Part shown: positions 36,559-46,853 of the stretch, in pieces | Layout of the letters: every line of letters begins with the position of its first letter | Numbering within the stretch: position 1 is the first letter of the stretch | Assembly: GCF_003026395.1 (NCBI RefSeq) | Contig: NZ_PYOO01000004.1 | Location: 248,001-312,000 of the forward strand | DNA: 64,000 bases | DNA from: Photobacterium iliopiscarium | GTDB taxonomy: Bacteria > Pseudomonadota > Gammaproteobacteria > Enterobacterales > Vibrionaceae | Direction of reading: 5' to 3' | Notes under the pieces: generated by a model | What the model was told of the DNA's origin: nothing | Database searches by the model: none | What the model saw: only the letters and a program-made list of their open reading frames with translations | Translations under genes and position numbers: made by a program

Positions 36559-37752
36559 CTAGATAATAGCCATCTCTTTGCCTACTTCGATAAAGACATC
36601 AATCGCTTTATCAAGTTGCTCACGGGTATGTGCTGCTGACATTTGAGTACGAATACGCGCTTTACCGTTTGGTACTACTGGGAATGAGAACCCGACGACG
36701 TAAATACCTTTTGCGAGTGCGCGCTCAGCAAATTCTGCTGCTACTTTTGCATCACCCAACATAATTGGAATGATTGCGTGATCAGCACCGGCCATAGTAA
36801 AGCCAGCATCTGTCATACGGGTACGGAAATGCGCCGCATTAATCCATAAGTTATCGCGTAAATCACCACTTTCAGCTAATAGATCAATAACACGGTTTGA
36901 TGCAGCTACAATCGCTGGCGCAACAGAGTTTGAGAACAAGTATGGACGTGAACGCTGGCGTAACCAATCAATCACTTCTTTCTTACCTGATGTGTAACCA
37001 CCTGATGCACCACCCATTGCTTTACCAAGCGTACCTGTAATGATATCAATACGATCCATTACATTATGGTGCTCGTGTGTACCACGCCCATTTGCGCCCA
37101 TAAAGCCAACAGCGTGAGAATCATCAACCATCACAAGTGCGCCATATTTCTCGGCTAAATCACAGATAGCAGGCAAGTTAGCCACTACGCCATCCATTGA
37201 GAACACACCGTCAGTTACGATCAATGTATTACGTGCGCCCGCTTCTTTAGCTGCGATCAATTGTTGCTCAAGCTCTTCCATGTTGTTATTTGAGTAACGG
37301 AATCGCATTGCTTTACATAAACGTACACCATCAATAATAGAGGCGTGGTTTAGTGCATCTGAAATGATGGCATCTTCAGCATCTAAAATCGTTTCAAATA
37401 GACCCGTATTCGCATCAAAACATGAGGTATAAAGAATGGTGTCTTCCATTCCTAGGAAATTCGATAGTTTTTGCTCTAATTCTTTATGCGCGTCTTGTGT
37501 ACCACAAATAAAACGTACCGATGCCATACCAAAACCGTGTTGATCCATACCTGCTTTTGCAGCAGCAATCAATTCAGGGTGGTTAGCTAAACCTAAGTAA
37601 TTATTTGCACAGAAGTTTAATACTTCTTCACCCGATTGGATCGTTACGGCTGCTTGTTGTGCAGATGTAATAATACGCTCAGATTTGTATAGTCCTTCAG
37701 CTTTAACATCTTCAATTTGCTGATTAATTTGCTTATAGAATGCAGAAGACAT
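36559..37752 (-). CDS. kbl: Glycine C-acetyltransferase (2-amino-3-ketobutyrate CoA ligase)
   Basis: Splits 2-amino-3-ketobutyrate with CoA into glycine and acetyl-CoA. This 397-residue PLP enzyme of the alpha-oxoamine synthase family has [29 protein letters not shown] (cofactor-ring Asp/His) and the PLP lysine in [15 protein letters not shown]. Full length. First gene of the kbl-tdh operon; divergent from a LysR gene at 38042 that could regulate it. Confidence 0.97.
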   Translation of the reverse strand: MSSAFYKQINQQIEDVKAEGLYKSERIITSAQQAAVTIQSGEEVLNFCANNYLGLANHPELIAAAKAGMDQHGFGMASVRFICGTQDAHKELEQKLSNFLGMEDTILYTSCFDANTGLFETILDAEDAIISDALNHASIIDGVRLCKAMRFRYSNNNMEELEQQLIAAKEAGARNTLIVTDGVFSMDGVVANLPAICDLAEKYGALVMVDDSHAVGFMGANGRGTHEHHNVMDRIDIITGTLGKAMGGASGGYTSGKKEVIDWLRQRSRPYLFSNSVAPAIVAASNRVIDLLAESGDLRDNLWINAAHFRTRMTDAGFTMAGADHAIIPIMLGDAKVAAEFAERALAKGIYVVGFSFPVVPNGKARIRTQMSAAHTREQLDKAIDVFIEVGKEMAII

Positions 37753-38041
37753 GTGTTCCTCACAGATTTATTGGATGGTAACTAAGCGCAATTGCTAATA
37801 AAACCTAAAAGCTACTCTTTCAGACCAATAACATCCTGCAACAGCAGCATTAAATATCGAAGTCTAGGGAGTAACTTTCCTTTTACACCTTTTTTATTTG
37901 AAAATCGCTAACTATTTGGTGCTTTTTATCAACACTTTGAACTAGAACTTAATTGGTCACTTTTCAGCATTCTAATTCAAACCTAACCACAGTATTATCC
38001 CATACCATGGAAAATGATTATTGACTCTCAGGCACAAATGA

Positions 38042-38953
38042 ATGGAAACTAATAAGCTAATCGCACTAATGCCAGATCTGGCGGTATTTATCGTGGTGGT
38101 TGATGAAGGCAGTTATACTGCGGCAGCTAAAAAGCTCAATGTCACCCCTTCTGCGTTGAGTAAACAAATATCACGCTTAGAGACTGCACTTTCCGTTAAA
38201 TTATTAGAACGTACTACGCGTACATTAATGATCAGTGAGTCGGGTAAACGTATTTATAACCAATGTACGATAATGTTTGATGCCGCTAAACAAGCGATTG
38301 AAATCTCACATTCAGAGCCAATTGTGCCTGCGGGCATGATTACCGTCGCGGCTCCCAAAGCGTTTTTAGCGATTGTATTGCAACCTTTAGTAACGCCATT
38401 TTTAACCCAATACCCTGATATTCAATTAAAGCTTAAAGCCCGTGATGGCGATATTGATATTATAAAAGAAGGGATTGATGTGGTATTTAGGCTAACTGAA
38501 AAGCCCAGTGAGGATTTAGTTTTAAAGCAAATAGGTAAAGTCGATCTAATGCTATGTGCCAGCCCTGAATACTTAGCACAACGTGGCACGCCCAAAACAC
38601 CACTAGATCTTGTCCATCATGATTGTTTGTATTTAGGGGAAACCAATACTGACAATATTTGGGATTTTGAACAACAACATACACGCCATCGCGTTACCGT
38701 AAGTGGTCGTTATGCGGTTAATCACTCTCAAATGCGACTTAATGGTGTAAAAGATAACTTAGGGATTGGTATTTTCCCTGATTTTGTGATCAAAGATGCT
38801 TTGCTCACAGGTGCGGTTATACAAGTATTACCTGCATGGACGATTCGTGGTAATTATCATGGAGATATTGCGCTGCAATACGCTCAAACTAAATTTATGC
38901 CCGCCCGACTAAGAGCATTTATTGACTACATAACAGCAAATTTTAACTCGTAA
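38042..38953 (+). CDS. LysR-family regulator, divergent from kbl-tdh
   Basis: A 303-residue LysR-type protein: HTH at about residues 18-62 (SYTAAAKKLNVTPSALSKQI SRLE region) and an effector domain at about 95-295. The 289-base gap to kbl is the shared regulatory region, so kbl-tdh is the natural candidate target, but no dyad I would trust as a binding site stands out. It belongs to the CrgA/DsdC-like large group in which effectors cannot be predicted. Confidence 0.85.
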   Translation: METNKLIALMPDLAVFIVVVDEGSYTAAAKKLNVTPSALSKQISRLETALSVKLLERTTRTLMISESGKRIYNQCTIMFDAAKQAIEISHSEPIVPAGMITVAAPKAFLAIVLQPLVTPFLTQYPDIQLKLKARDGDIDIIKEGIDVVFRLTEKPSEDLVLKQIGKVDLMLCASPEYLAQRGTPKTPLDLVHHDCLYLGETNTDNIWDFEQQHTRHRVTVSGRYAVNHSQMRLNGVKDNLGIGIFPDFVIKDALLTGAVIQVLPAWTIRGNYHGDIALQYAQTKFMPARLRAFIDYITANFNS

Positions 38954-39139
38954 ATCATTGATTAAATAAGAAAATGTGCGTTTTTGTCACTTTTTGTTTT
39001 TTTTGACACTTATTTTTGTAGTAACGCTAAAGTTATCATTTTCACTGAACTGATACACTTAGTGCATAAAAGGCCATCACAAAATAAAGGACAATCGGTC
39101 CCCTCAATGTATGCCTCCAATGCAAAAGGATCAGTGTTA

Positions 39140-39427
39140 ATGCACTCAAAAATCATAGAAAATCATGATGAATTAATCCACTGGATGCGTTTAGTCGAGA
39201 ATACCTATGGCCGTTCAATTCTAACTGATACTGCCATTCATTTTGTTTCAGGCACTTATGATGACGGTACAACTGGCCATATGATTGAAATTTTCGATCT
39301 TGATGATGCGATTATTGCTAGCTCTGCGGTGAGCCATGAATTAGCTGAATTTGCGAATAAAATGAACAACGTCGTTCAACAGCAAGGGGCTAATAGTCTT
39401 GCCGCTTCTCGTAGTGTCATGCATTAA
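39140..39427 (+). CDS. Small conserved-looking protein, 95 aa, unknown function
   Basis: The frame is open from 38984, but only the ATG at 39140 has a ribosome-binding site (AAGGA, nine bases upstream). The 95-residue product starts MHSKIIENHDELIHWMRLVE and carries GTYDDGTTGHMIEIFDLDDA. It is soluble and acidic. No family recognised. Its layout is reminiscent of the 83-aa protein at 1289 (short helix then LxxVExxxG), but I would not claim homology. Confidence 0.55.
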   Translation: MHSKIIENHDELIHWMRLVENTYGRSILTDTAIHFVSGTYDDGTTGHMIEIFDLDDAIIASSAVSHELAEFANKMNNVVQQQGANSLAASRSVMH

Positions 39428-39577
39428 AACAATTAACGTAAATATTCCATCGCTACTTTATTTCTCAGTCACTTCTGATTAGAGTGACGGTATAGCTTAT
39501 ACTTCGAACAGTATAATTAACTGCTTAACGGTTATGATAAACAGCAGCCGTTAAATTGAAATACAGTGGGAACAGCG

Positions 39578-40705
39578 ATGGAAAAATATATTGGTTTAAT
39601 GTCAGGCACCAGCATGGATGGCGTTGATGCTGTTCTCGTAGAAATTGACAACAATAATATTCGATTACTTGGTTCGCATCCCTTTGCTATGGGTAATAAT
39701 CTCAAACAATCTTTATTAGATATTTGTTTAGGCCAACCAACCAATTTGCAAACATTGGGTGAACTAGACCACCGTTTAGGTCACCTTTTTGCAGATGCCG
39801 TATTAGCGCTGCTGAATAAAACCCAAACAGATGCTACAGGTATCACCGCTATCGGTAGCCACGGTCAAACCGTCTTTCATTCTCCCCACACAGAATATGC
39901 GTTTACGATGCAAATTGGTGATGCCAATATTATTGCCGCCAAAACAGGTATTACTACCGTTGCTGATTTTCGTCGCAAAGACATGGCATTTGGTGGTCAA
40001 GGTGCACCGTTAGTGCCCGCTTTCCATCAACAACTTTTTAGTACAACCCAATGTACTCGGGTTATTTTAAATATTGGCGGCATTGCTAACATTACCGTAT
40101 TAGAACCCAATAAAGCGGTAACAGGCTTTGATACTGGCCCTGGTAATATGTTGATGGATGCATGGATCAACCTCCACCAGCAAAAAAGTTATGATGAGAA
40201 TGGTAATTGGGCCCGTCTAGGAACAGTGAGTTCAGTATTATTAACTCGCTTATTGTCTGAACCGTATTTGCAGCTATCAGCCCCTAAAAGTACTGGCCGA
40301 GAATTATTTAACCTAACATGGTTACAACAGTATTTAGCAGAACCTGCTATTGCTGAACTGCAACTCTCTGCTTGTGATATTCAAGCAACACTCACTGAAT
40401 ATACCGCGCAAACTATTGCTAATGACGTTAAAAAAACAGGCCTAACCCCTGCCGTTACACCAAATGAACTATTAGTCTGTGGTGGCGGCGCCCATAACCC
40501 GATTTTAATGCAGCGACTTGCAGAACTGCTACCAAGCTGGCAGGTTATGACAACCGCAGATCGTGGTGTAGATATTGATAACATGGAAGCAATGGCGTTT
40601 GCATGGCTTGCCTATCGCACCATGCATCATCAATCAGGTAATTTACCCGAAGTGACTGGAGCCAGTCGTTTAGCCCAATTAGGCGCGATTTATCCTGCGG
40701 ATTAA
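39578..40705 (+). CDS. anmK: 1,6-anhydro-N-acetylmuramic acid kinase
   Basis: Phosphorylates and opens anhMurNAc in peptidoglycan recycling; cytoplasmic. A 375-residue member of the ASKHA kinase superfamily: IGLMSGTSMDGVDAV at the N-terminus, GSHGQTVFHSP, DFRRKDMAFGGQGAPLVPAFH (catalytic Asp region), LNIGGIANITVL and a C-terminal VCGGGAHNPILM. A GTG at 39566 would add four residues; the ATG at 39578 aligns with known starts. It ends seven bases before the convergent DUF4434 gene. Confidence 0.96.
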   Translation: MEKYIGLMSGTSMDGVDAVLVEIDNNNIRLLGSHPFAMGNNLKQSLLDICLGQPTNLQTLGELDHRLGHLFADAVLALLNKTQTDATGITAIGSHGQTVFHSPHTEYAFTMQIGDANIIAAKTGITTVADFRRKDMAFGGQGAPLVPAFHQQLFSTTQCTRVILNIGGIANITVLEPNKAVTGFDTGPGNMLMDAWINLHQQKSYDENGNWARLGTVSSVLLTRLLSEPYLQLSAPKSTGRELFNLTWLQQYLAEPAIAELQLSACDIQATLTEYTAQTIANDVKKTGLTPAVTPNELLVCGGGAHNPILMQRLAELLPSWQVMTTADRGVDIDNMEAMAFAWLAYRTMHHQSGNLPEVTGASRLAQLGAIYPAD

Positions 40706-40712
40706 CAAATAA

Positions 40713-41636
40713 CTAATCAGCAAGCTTTAATACACCCTGACTAAATGGGGCATACCTTAATGAAAAATAGTAGGTATCCCTGTTTATTTCTTGTTGCGTC
40801 GCTTGTTGATAATAAGAATATGGCAATCGTTGAGCGACAAAAGGCGTTGCTGAAGATTGTTTAAAGATTTCTCTAATAATGCCACTTTTTGACGGTAATA
40901 ATGACAGGTACTGTTGTCTCACCTTCTCAGTTAAGGCTTGCGTACCACTACCATCTTGCACAATCACTTTAATACCCGCCTCTGTTAACTGCTCAACCCA
41001 CTGAACAATAGCTGGCGCATCAATAGTGGCAGATAAATATAAACTTACCATCAATGGTTTATTATAGTTATGCGCTTGTGTCGCCAATAATGCCGTAAGT
41101 TGCTGTCGCTGCTGTAATGTTGGAAAATCATAATCACTCAGCTCAAGCGGCAAATAAAAGCCTTTAATCGATGCTGAATGCTGAGTTAACCATGGCTTCC
41201 AGCGCTGATATGTTTTTTCAAGCTCAACAAAATAATGATTCAAATAATCCGCTTGTTGCGACAATGATTGCGTATGGATGCGCTTAAAATACGCTGGATC
41301 TGAATACAAGCCAAACCACACCGTTCCACCTTGAGCAAACCATGCTTCAATACGTTTTGCTAGCCAGCCATTTGTGCCATCAAATTTTTCTGTACCATAC
41401 TGCGACCACTGAATCAGCAACGAATTCATACGTTGCTGTTGAATATCAACCAGCAACGTTTTCCATTCCTGCATTGTTATTGGTTTATCACGATTCAAAG
41501 GCTGATACAGAAATCCAATATCAGCCTTTGGTTTAGTTAAATAACAACCAGTAATAATCAGTAATACAATGCATAGCGTAATAAAAAGGCATTGTCGCCC
41601 TCTTTTGCGGTACTGCTTTGCCCTACATACTGCCAT
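40713..41636 (-). CDS. DUF4434 (YbcH-like) probable lipoprotein of the nfr operon
   Basis: A 307-residue protein with a basic N-terminus, a hydrophobic segment (CLFITLCIVLLIITG) and a lipobox-like Cys31, so probably a periplasmic lipoprotein. The rest resembles DUF4434, a predicted TIM-barrel glycosidase-like domain (IKGFYLPLELSDYDF; KPLMVSLYLSATID; GIKVIVQDGSG). E. coli carries a DUF4434 gene in its nfr locus as well. No alternative start exists before the hydrophobic segment, so it overlaps nfrA by 79 bases. Likely role: trimming or modifying the exported polysaccharide (inference). Confidence 0.75.
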   Translation of the reverse strand: MAVCRAKQYRKRGRQCLFITLCIVLLIITGCYLTKPKADIGFLYQPLNRDKPITMQEWKTLLVDIQQQRMNSLLIQWSQYGTEKFDGTNGWLAKRIEAWFAQGGTVWFGLYSDPAYFKRIHTQSLSQQADYLNHYFVELEKTYQRWKPWLTQHSASIKGFYLPLELSDYDFPTLQQRQQLTALLATQAHNYNKPLMVSLYLSATIDAPAIVQWVEQLTEAGIKVIVQDGSGTQALTEKVRQQYLSLLPSKSGIIREIFKQSSATPFVAQRLPYSYYQQATQQEINRDTYYFSLRYAPFSQGVLKLAD

Positions 41637-44600
41637 TCCATCCCCAATTCGGATATGAGTTTATATCCATCATAATGGTTACTCATCCATTCGCTTAACC
41701 ACAGCACGCCTAATCCATAACGTACATCGTTATCTGTTGTTTTGATATTTAATGTCTCTTCTGCATCATATGAAGAGTAGCTATATTGCATAAAACCATA
41801 GGGGACAATACGCTGCTTATGGTTATCAGAAACTTTAACAACACGGCCTAAATCATAACGACCAAAGAATGATAAATTATCAATATTAGCAAGGTTGGCG
41901 ACCCCTTCGGCATATAATTGTTGAAACCACCATTGCTGTTGATCGTATTTCCACGCCTTACTCCATGCATCATTGGCAAGTAGATCGCCACGAATAGTTA
42001 AATATGGATTTACTTGATAATCATTCATGGTTTTCTGTGATTTTAAGCCTCCGCGAATAAATACCGTATACTCTTTCAATGGTTTCCATTCTAGGCCAAC
42101 CTCTACCGCATCATTAAACCCTTTACCATAATTTTGCTGATCGCCACCAACAGATACGCTATCCGTAAAATTGGTACTATACCCATAGTTAATGTATAGA
42201 GCAGATCTTGGTAATTGCCACTGGGTTTCATTAAAATAGTATTTAGCTTCAAGCTGTTGGTAATAATCCCCCGTTTGACCGGTAATTAACGACGAGCGAC
42301 TACTTGCATTTTGACCAACCCATCCAGCGACAGAAAAAGCCCAGCCCTGATACACATTACGATGTGAATCTTGAAGATAATGCTGCAATTTTTTATCTGT
42401 TTCAGTTAATGGTTTCTTGTCTTCCAATAGCAAATCTATCGCTTGCTGATAGCGAATTTTAGCTTGTTTATTATGGTCTAATTTAGCGAGTACATCCCCA
42501 TATGCGGTCAATATAAAGACATTAGGTTGATAGTTTGGTTGTTCAAACAAGCGTTGCATAACATACGCAGCTTGCTGGGGCTGATGTCGACTCAAATAAA
42601 ATGCATATTCTTGCATTAACTGATTATTAGCACCATATCGAGCTTGAATTTGGTTATAAACTGAGGTGACCTTTGCTGTTTGCTGGGTCTGCTGGTAGAC
42701 ATGAAACAATGCGATCGCTTCTGGCTCTTTTTTAAAAGGATCATGCGCTTGTGTCAGTAAACGTTCGGCTTCGGTTGCATTACCTAAACCTAGAAAAATC
42801 CTACTGCCATCAATACGCTGCCACTGAGAGCTATTAATAGATCGCTGACGCCATAAACTTTGCGCTTGTTGCAATAATTTAAGATCTAATAAGCTATTAA
42901 TATACTGATGAAATTGATAATCATTTAATTGCGGTTGAGGAACTGATTGCCAATGTGTAATAGCTTGTTGATTATTATTAATATCCGCATACCAAGAGCC
43001 TAATAACAATTGTTCCATGATCCCTTTAGGTTCAATCGCTTCAACTATCGTGATAGCTTGCTGCTTATTTGTTTCAGCTTTACATTGGGCAACTGCCATA
43101 ATCGCGAATGCAGGCTGAGCACTAAGATCTGTATTGATTACATCGTCACATTGGTTGGCATTTACCCAATAATCGCTCTTTATTTGTTTACTCATTGAAA
43201 GATGTTGATTTAATTGTCTAACTTGTGTCAGTGAATAAGCATCGCTTGCTGCATAAAAGTCATCAACAAATGCACCAGTGATCGCAGAATACCGTAATGC
43301 AGTACTGTTTTGTTTCAATAAGCTAGATAATAACTGGCTCATCTCATCATGGTTATTAGCCTTTGATAACGCATAAAGAGCCGATTTCAACAAGCTAATT
43401 TTTCTCTGCTGCTGATATAATTTAAGCCAAATTGTTGCCGCTTGTGGATATTGCTTGAGCTTGTCATAACTTGTAGCAAGAACAGATAATTGTGATGGTT
43501 GATGAAGTTGTTTTGATAAACGTGTAATCGCTTTCCAGTTATTTGTTTTTACATAACTATTTACTAGAATATTGATTCTTTTTTTCGCTAAGCGTTGATT
43601 AGAAAATGATGTTTTTTCTAATAAGTTTATCGCATTACTCGCTTCAGCCAAATTAAGCCATTGCGCTGAATGAGTTGTAGGATCACAACCTGCAAGTAAT
43701 ATTCTGGCTTGGTGCTTATTTGGTAAGGCCTCAACCACTTCTTGAGTACACGGTGTATATTCAAGCGCTGCTTTCTGGGCTATTTGCTCGGTTGTTAATT
43801 TTTTCAGATCTTGATAAGCGACAGAAGCTTCTGCATTTAGCCCTTTGTTTTTTTCAAGCTCACTAAATACAGCCATCGCTTTAACATAGTCTTTCTGACC
43901 AAGTAGATGGAAAGCATATTCAGTTAGTATTCGATTAGAAGTATGACTATTAGGATCAGTATTCGCTAATGCTAACGCAGGCTTAATTTGCCCAAGTTTC
44001 AAATAGGAAAGCGCAAGTATGTAGCGATCATCCCTTGAAAGCTTATCAACTTGAGCTAAATGAGCCAAAGCATCGATAGTCCCAACGTAATCTTTCTGCG
44101 AAAAAGCAAGTTGTGCTTCAGGTGCTATCGCTGATTTCACTTTAAGATTAAAGGGAATCGACTGACTCCAAGCCAGCGTTTTCTTAGCACCATAATGATG
44201 CAAATTCGCATAAAATAAGGTTTGATAACCTAATTCTTGATCGTGTAGTGACAACCCTTCTAATAACTGATGTAACTCAAAGTAAGTCAATAACTTCGGA
44301 TGATTAAGTTGCGTCAACTTTAAATGTACACTTAAGGCATTCCGTTGGGCTAATGGTAACTTTTCAAGCCAAGGCTCCATCAATTGGTAATTATCCATTT
44401 TTATCGATAATTCAATGCCATATTTTAATAACTCATGGTTATTAGGTGCTTTTTTTAATGCATGCTCTAATTCAGTAAATGCTTCCTTGTACTGACCATT
44501 CTTTTCATCACGCATTGCTTTATCAATAAAAGGATAAGTAGCAAAATGTTGATATTCCGTCATGCCCTTACTAATATTTAGGGCTTTATCATCATAGGCA

Positions 44601-44659
44601 AGCGTCACAGTTGATGTCACTAGCAAACATAAAGATAAGCTGTGTAATTTATTACTCAC
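41558..44659 (-). CDS. nfrA: NfrA-like outer-membrane polysaccharide export protein
   Basis: A 1033-residue protein with a signal peptide (to about residue 22), a long TPR superhelix (about 30-760, e.g. DEKNGQYKEAFTELEHALKKAPNN) and a C-terminal beta-barrel (about 780-1033) ending in aromatic YALYY, as expected for an outer-membrane protein. This matches NfrA, the N4 phage receptor in E. coli, and the PgaA/BcsC-like export logic. It follows nfrB with an 8-base overlap. Its likely job is to carry the NfrB polymer across the outer membrane, and it may serve as a phage receptor. Confidence 0.85.
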   Translation of the reverse strand: MSNKLHSLSLCLLVTSTVTLAYDDKALNISKGMTEYQHFATYPFIDKAMRDEKNGQYKEAFTELEHALKKAPNNHELLKYGIELSIKMDNYQLMEPWLEKLPLAQRNALSVHLKLTQLNHPKLLTYFELHQLLEGLSLHDQELGYQTLFYANLHHYGAKKTLAWSQSIPFNLKVKSAIAPEAQLAFSQKDYVGTIDALAHLAQVDKLSRDDRYILALSYLKLGQIKPALALANTDPNSHTSNRILTEYAFHLLGQKDYVKAMAVFSELEKNKGLNAEASVAYQDLKKLTTEQIAQKAALEYTPCTQEVVEALPNKHQARILLAGCDPTTHSAQWLNLAEASNAINLLEKTSFSNQRLAKKRINILVNSYVKTNNWKAITRLSKQLHQPSQLSVLATSYDKLKQYPQAATIWLKLYQQQRKISLLKSALYALSKANNHDEMSQLLSSLLKQNSTALRYSAITGAFVDDFYAASDAYSLTQVRQLNQHLSMSKQIKSDYWVNANQCDDVINTDLSAQPAFAIMAVAQCKAETNKQQAITIVEAIEPKGIMEQLLLGSWYADINNNQQAITHWQSVPQPQLNDYQFHQYINSLLDLKLLQQAQSLWRQRSINSSQWQRIDGSRIFLGLGNATEAERLLTQAHDPFKKEPEAIALFHVYQQTQQTAKVTSVYNQIQARYGANNQLMQEYAFYLSRHQPQQAAYVMQRLFEQPNYQPNVFILTAYGDVLAKLDHNKQAKIRYQQAIDLLLEDKKPLTETDKKLQHYLQDSHRNVYQGWAFSVAGWVGQNASSRSSLITGQTGDYYQQLEAKYYFNETQWQLPRSALYINYGYSTNFTDSVSVGGDQQNYGKGFNDAVEVGLEWKPLKEYTVFIRGGLKSQKTMNDYQVNPYLTIRGDLLANDAWSKAWKYDQQQWWFQQLYAEGVANLANIDNLSFFGRYDLGRVVKVSDNHKQRIVPYGFMQYSYSSYDAEETLNIKTTDNDVRYGLGVLWLSEWMSNHYDGYKLISELGMEWQYVGQSSTAKEGDNAFLLRYALYY

Positions 44660-46853
44660 CTAAACCAGCTCCTTGTGCTTGTATCAGTTGACTGACACTC
44701 ATTTCTTGTTTGGTTTTTAGTTCCATCGCAGCACTAATAGCGGCTGATGAAACATATTGTTGAGAAACTAAAAAGTCACCAAACCTAATATCTAATGTAC
44801 GAGCAAACGCTAACACTGCTTGATTTAATACCGTTGGTTCTATCAGTTTTAATGCTAATAAATAATCGCCCAATTGCATGCGAGAAGCATAATATTGATC
44901 CATAACATACTGACGTTCAGATACAGGAAGTTGTTTCTCTGCCACCGCTTGGTCTAATTTAATTGATGGATTAGTTTCTTGCTGATCAAAATACCAATAG
45001 CGTAATCCCAACATAACAGCACCATTGGTAATAATTACCCATGACACTTCACACTGTAACTGGCGCTTAATAACATTAATTGCAACTGGATTTAGGCGTT
45101 TATTACAGCCTAAAATAAGTGTTCCATTGTCATACTTAATGGGCAAGACTGAATATTTTAAAGCTAACGTTTTAGGTAATCGATCGATGGTACGAGGATC
45201 TAATTCAAAAGGATCACAAGCTTGATACTTGGCATCAACCTGAACTGCAATTGCCGCACTTAATTGTTCATTAGTGACATAATGTTTTAATACCAAATGT
45301 GTACCAAAAAGCATATTCGTCGGTTTAGCCACCAACGCTTGTTCTAATTGCTTTTCAGTGATCTGCCCTTTTTCTATTAGTATTTGACCTAACGGTATAC
45401 GGCGAATGGTGTCATCAACGATGGGAAAATCATGGGTAGTTTTATCCCAAGCAACACGACGAGGGTCACCTTGTTCTACAACTTGACGGATCGCACGAAC
45501 ATTAGCAAAAAAGTTAATAATATTGCCCCACACCATCCGCGGAAATGACAAGAATCCTTGCCAGAAGCCATAATACTGAGTGACAAAGAAAGCCCGTTGG
45601 AATGTACGATTAAAAAATAAAATAAAATTAATATAGAGCAAGACTTTAACCATAGGATCATCACTTAATAATGATAAAAAGTGATAGCTATCAGGAACAA
45701 ATGTACTGTATAGCGTTAATGCAACCATCTGAAATAAAAGCAACATAGCTAAAAATCCGCCAAGGTTACTCATCGCTCCACGACGATCACGCCACAAAAA
45801 GTAATTAATTTTCCAATCTTTGGTCCATTTGTGGTTTTTCATTCCCTGAAAAACAATTCCGATGATCCAGCGCGTTTTTTGTCGTACGGCGGTATTAAAA
45901 GTGGTTGGAAAATATTCACGCACGCATACAACGCTTCCTTCTCGCTTTGATACTCCAAAATGATATTCACGTAACGTCACATGATCTTTTCCCATAACAG
46001 GAAAACGCACGAAGATTTCTTCCATGCCCCATTGCTTTAAACGAAAACCAATGTCGTAATCTTCCGTTAAAGATTGCACATCAAACGGCAGACCATCACC
46101 CTCTACGGATAAGCGTAAAATAGCTTGACGACTAAAGCATGTGCCGACACCCGCGCTAGGTACTTGCCCAGCTAATGACTCACGTACAATAACGTCTTTA
46201 CCGTGTAATTCAGCAAATTCATCCACATAATGAGCAGGGGTCATTTGATACCATTTACGCGCATAAGGATAAACGGGTAATTGGATAAGATCTTTTCGAG
46301 GTAATAAATGATTAAATAAACGTAATTCTAGCGCTGAAATAACATCTTCCGAATCATGTAATACAAAGCCGGCAAACTCTATTTTAGCTTTCTTCTCAAA
46401 CTCAATAATTGAAGCAATAATATTATTAAGGCAATCAGCTTTACTTGTAGGGCCGGGTTGAGCACAAACAACTTTATGTACATGTGAAAATTGCGCACAC
46501 ACATTATCAACATCTGTTTGTGTTTGTGGATCATTAGGGTAAGTACCTACAAAAATTTGATAGTTTTCATAGTCTAAGCCAGTTGCAGCTAAATGTGCCA
46601 TTTTATCAATGACACCGTGCTCTTGCCACGCAGGTACCATAATCGCGATAGGTTGTTCGGATTTAACCAGTAATTCATCCGCGTCCATATGATCATGACG
46701 ACGGTACACCGTGACTTTACGCCACAGTTTTCTTGTCCAAAAATAAACATCAATAAACAGATCATCAATACCAAAAATAGCAAGAAAAAACATCAGAACT
46801 AACGATATATATTTTAGGGCATATAAATAGTTTATAAAAAAATCAAAAAGCAT
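44652..46853 (-). CDS. nfrB: NfrB-like glycosyltransferase with c-di-GMP-binding MshEN-type tail
   Basis: A 733-residue inner-membrane glycosyltransferase. N-terminal helices are followed by a GT2 domain with AIMVPAWQE, LHDSEDV, SLTEDYDIGFR and QKTRWIIG (Q-x-x-RW motif of processive enzymes), then several membrane helices (about 370-460). The C-terminal ~245 residues begin IPLGQILIEKGQITEKQLEQ, an MshEN-type domain. In E. coli Nfr, such a domain binds c-di-GMP and activates synthesis of a ManNAc-containing polysaccharide from WecB-derived UDP-ManNAc. The gene overlaps wecB by 11 and nfrA by 8 bases, so the set is tightly coupled. Confidence 0.88.
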   Translation of the reverse strand: MLFDFFINYLYALKYISLVLMFFLAIFGIDDLFIDVYFWTRKLWRKVTVYRRHDHMDADELLVKSEQPIAIMVPAWQEHGVIDKMAHLAATGLDYENYQIFVGTYPNDPQTQTDVDNVCAQFSHVHKVVCAQPGPTSKADCLNNIIASIIEFEKKAKIEFAGFVLHDSEDVISALELRLFNHLLPRKDLIQLPVYPYARKWYQMTPAHYVDEFAELHGKDVIVRESLAGQVPSAGVGTCFSRQAILRLSVEGDGLPFDVQSLTEDYDIGFRLKQWGMEEIFVRFPVMGKDHVTLREYHFGVSKREGSVVCVREYFPTTFNTAVRQKTRWIIGIVFQGMKNHKWTKDWKINYFLWRDRRGAMSNLGGFLAMLLLFQMVALTLYSTFVPDSYHFLSLLSDDPMVKVLLYINFILFFNRTFQRAFFVTQYYGFWQGFLSFPRMVWGNIINFFANVRAIRQVVEQGDPRRVAWDKTTHDFPIVDDTIRRIPLGQILIEKGQITEKQLEQALVAKPTNMLFGTHLVLKHYVTNEQLSAAIAVQVDAKYQACDPFELDPRTIDRLPKTLALKYSVLPIKYDNGTLILGCNKRLNPVAINVIKRQLQCEVSWVIITNGAVMLGLRYWYFDQQETNPSIKLDQAVAEKQLPVSERQYVMDQYYASRMQLGDYLLALKLIEPTVLNQAVLAFARTLDIRFGDFLVSQQYVSSAAISAAMELKTKQEMSVSQLIQAQGAGLGE

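Noticed and set aside
37753..38041. Glycine riboswitch or other RNA leader upstream of kbl
   Set aside because: I looked for the conserved aptamer segments in the leftward strand and found none.
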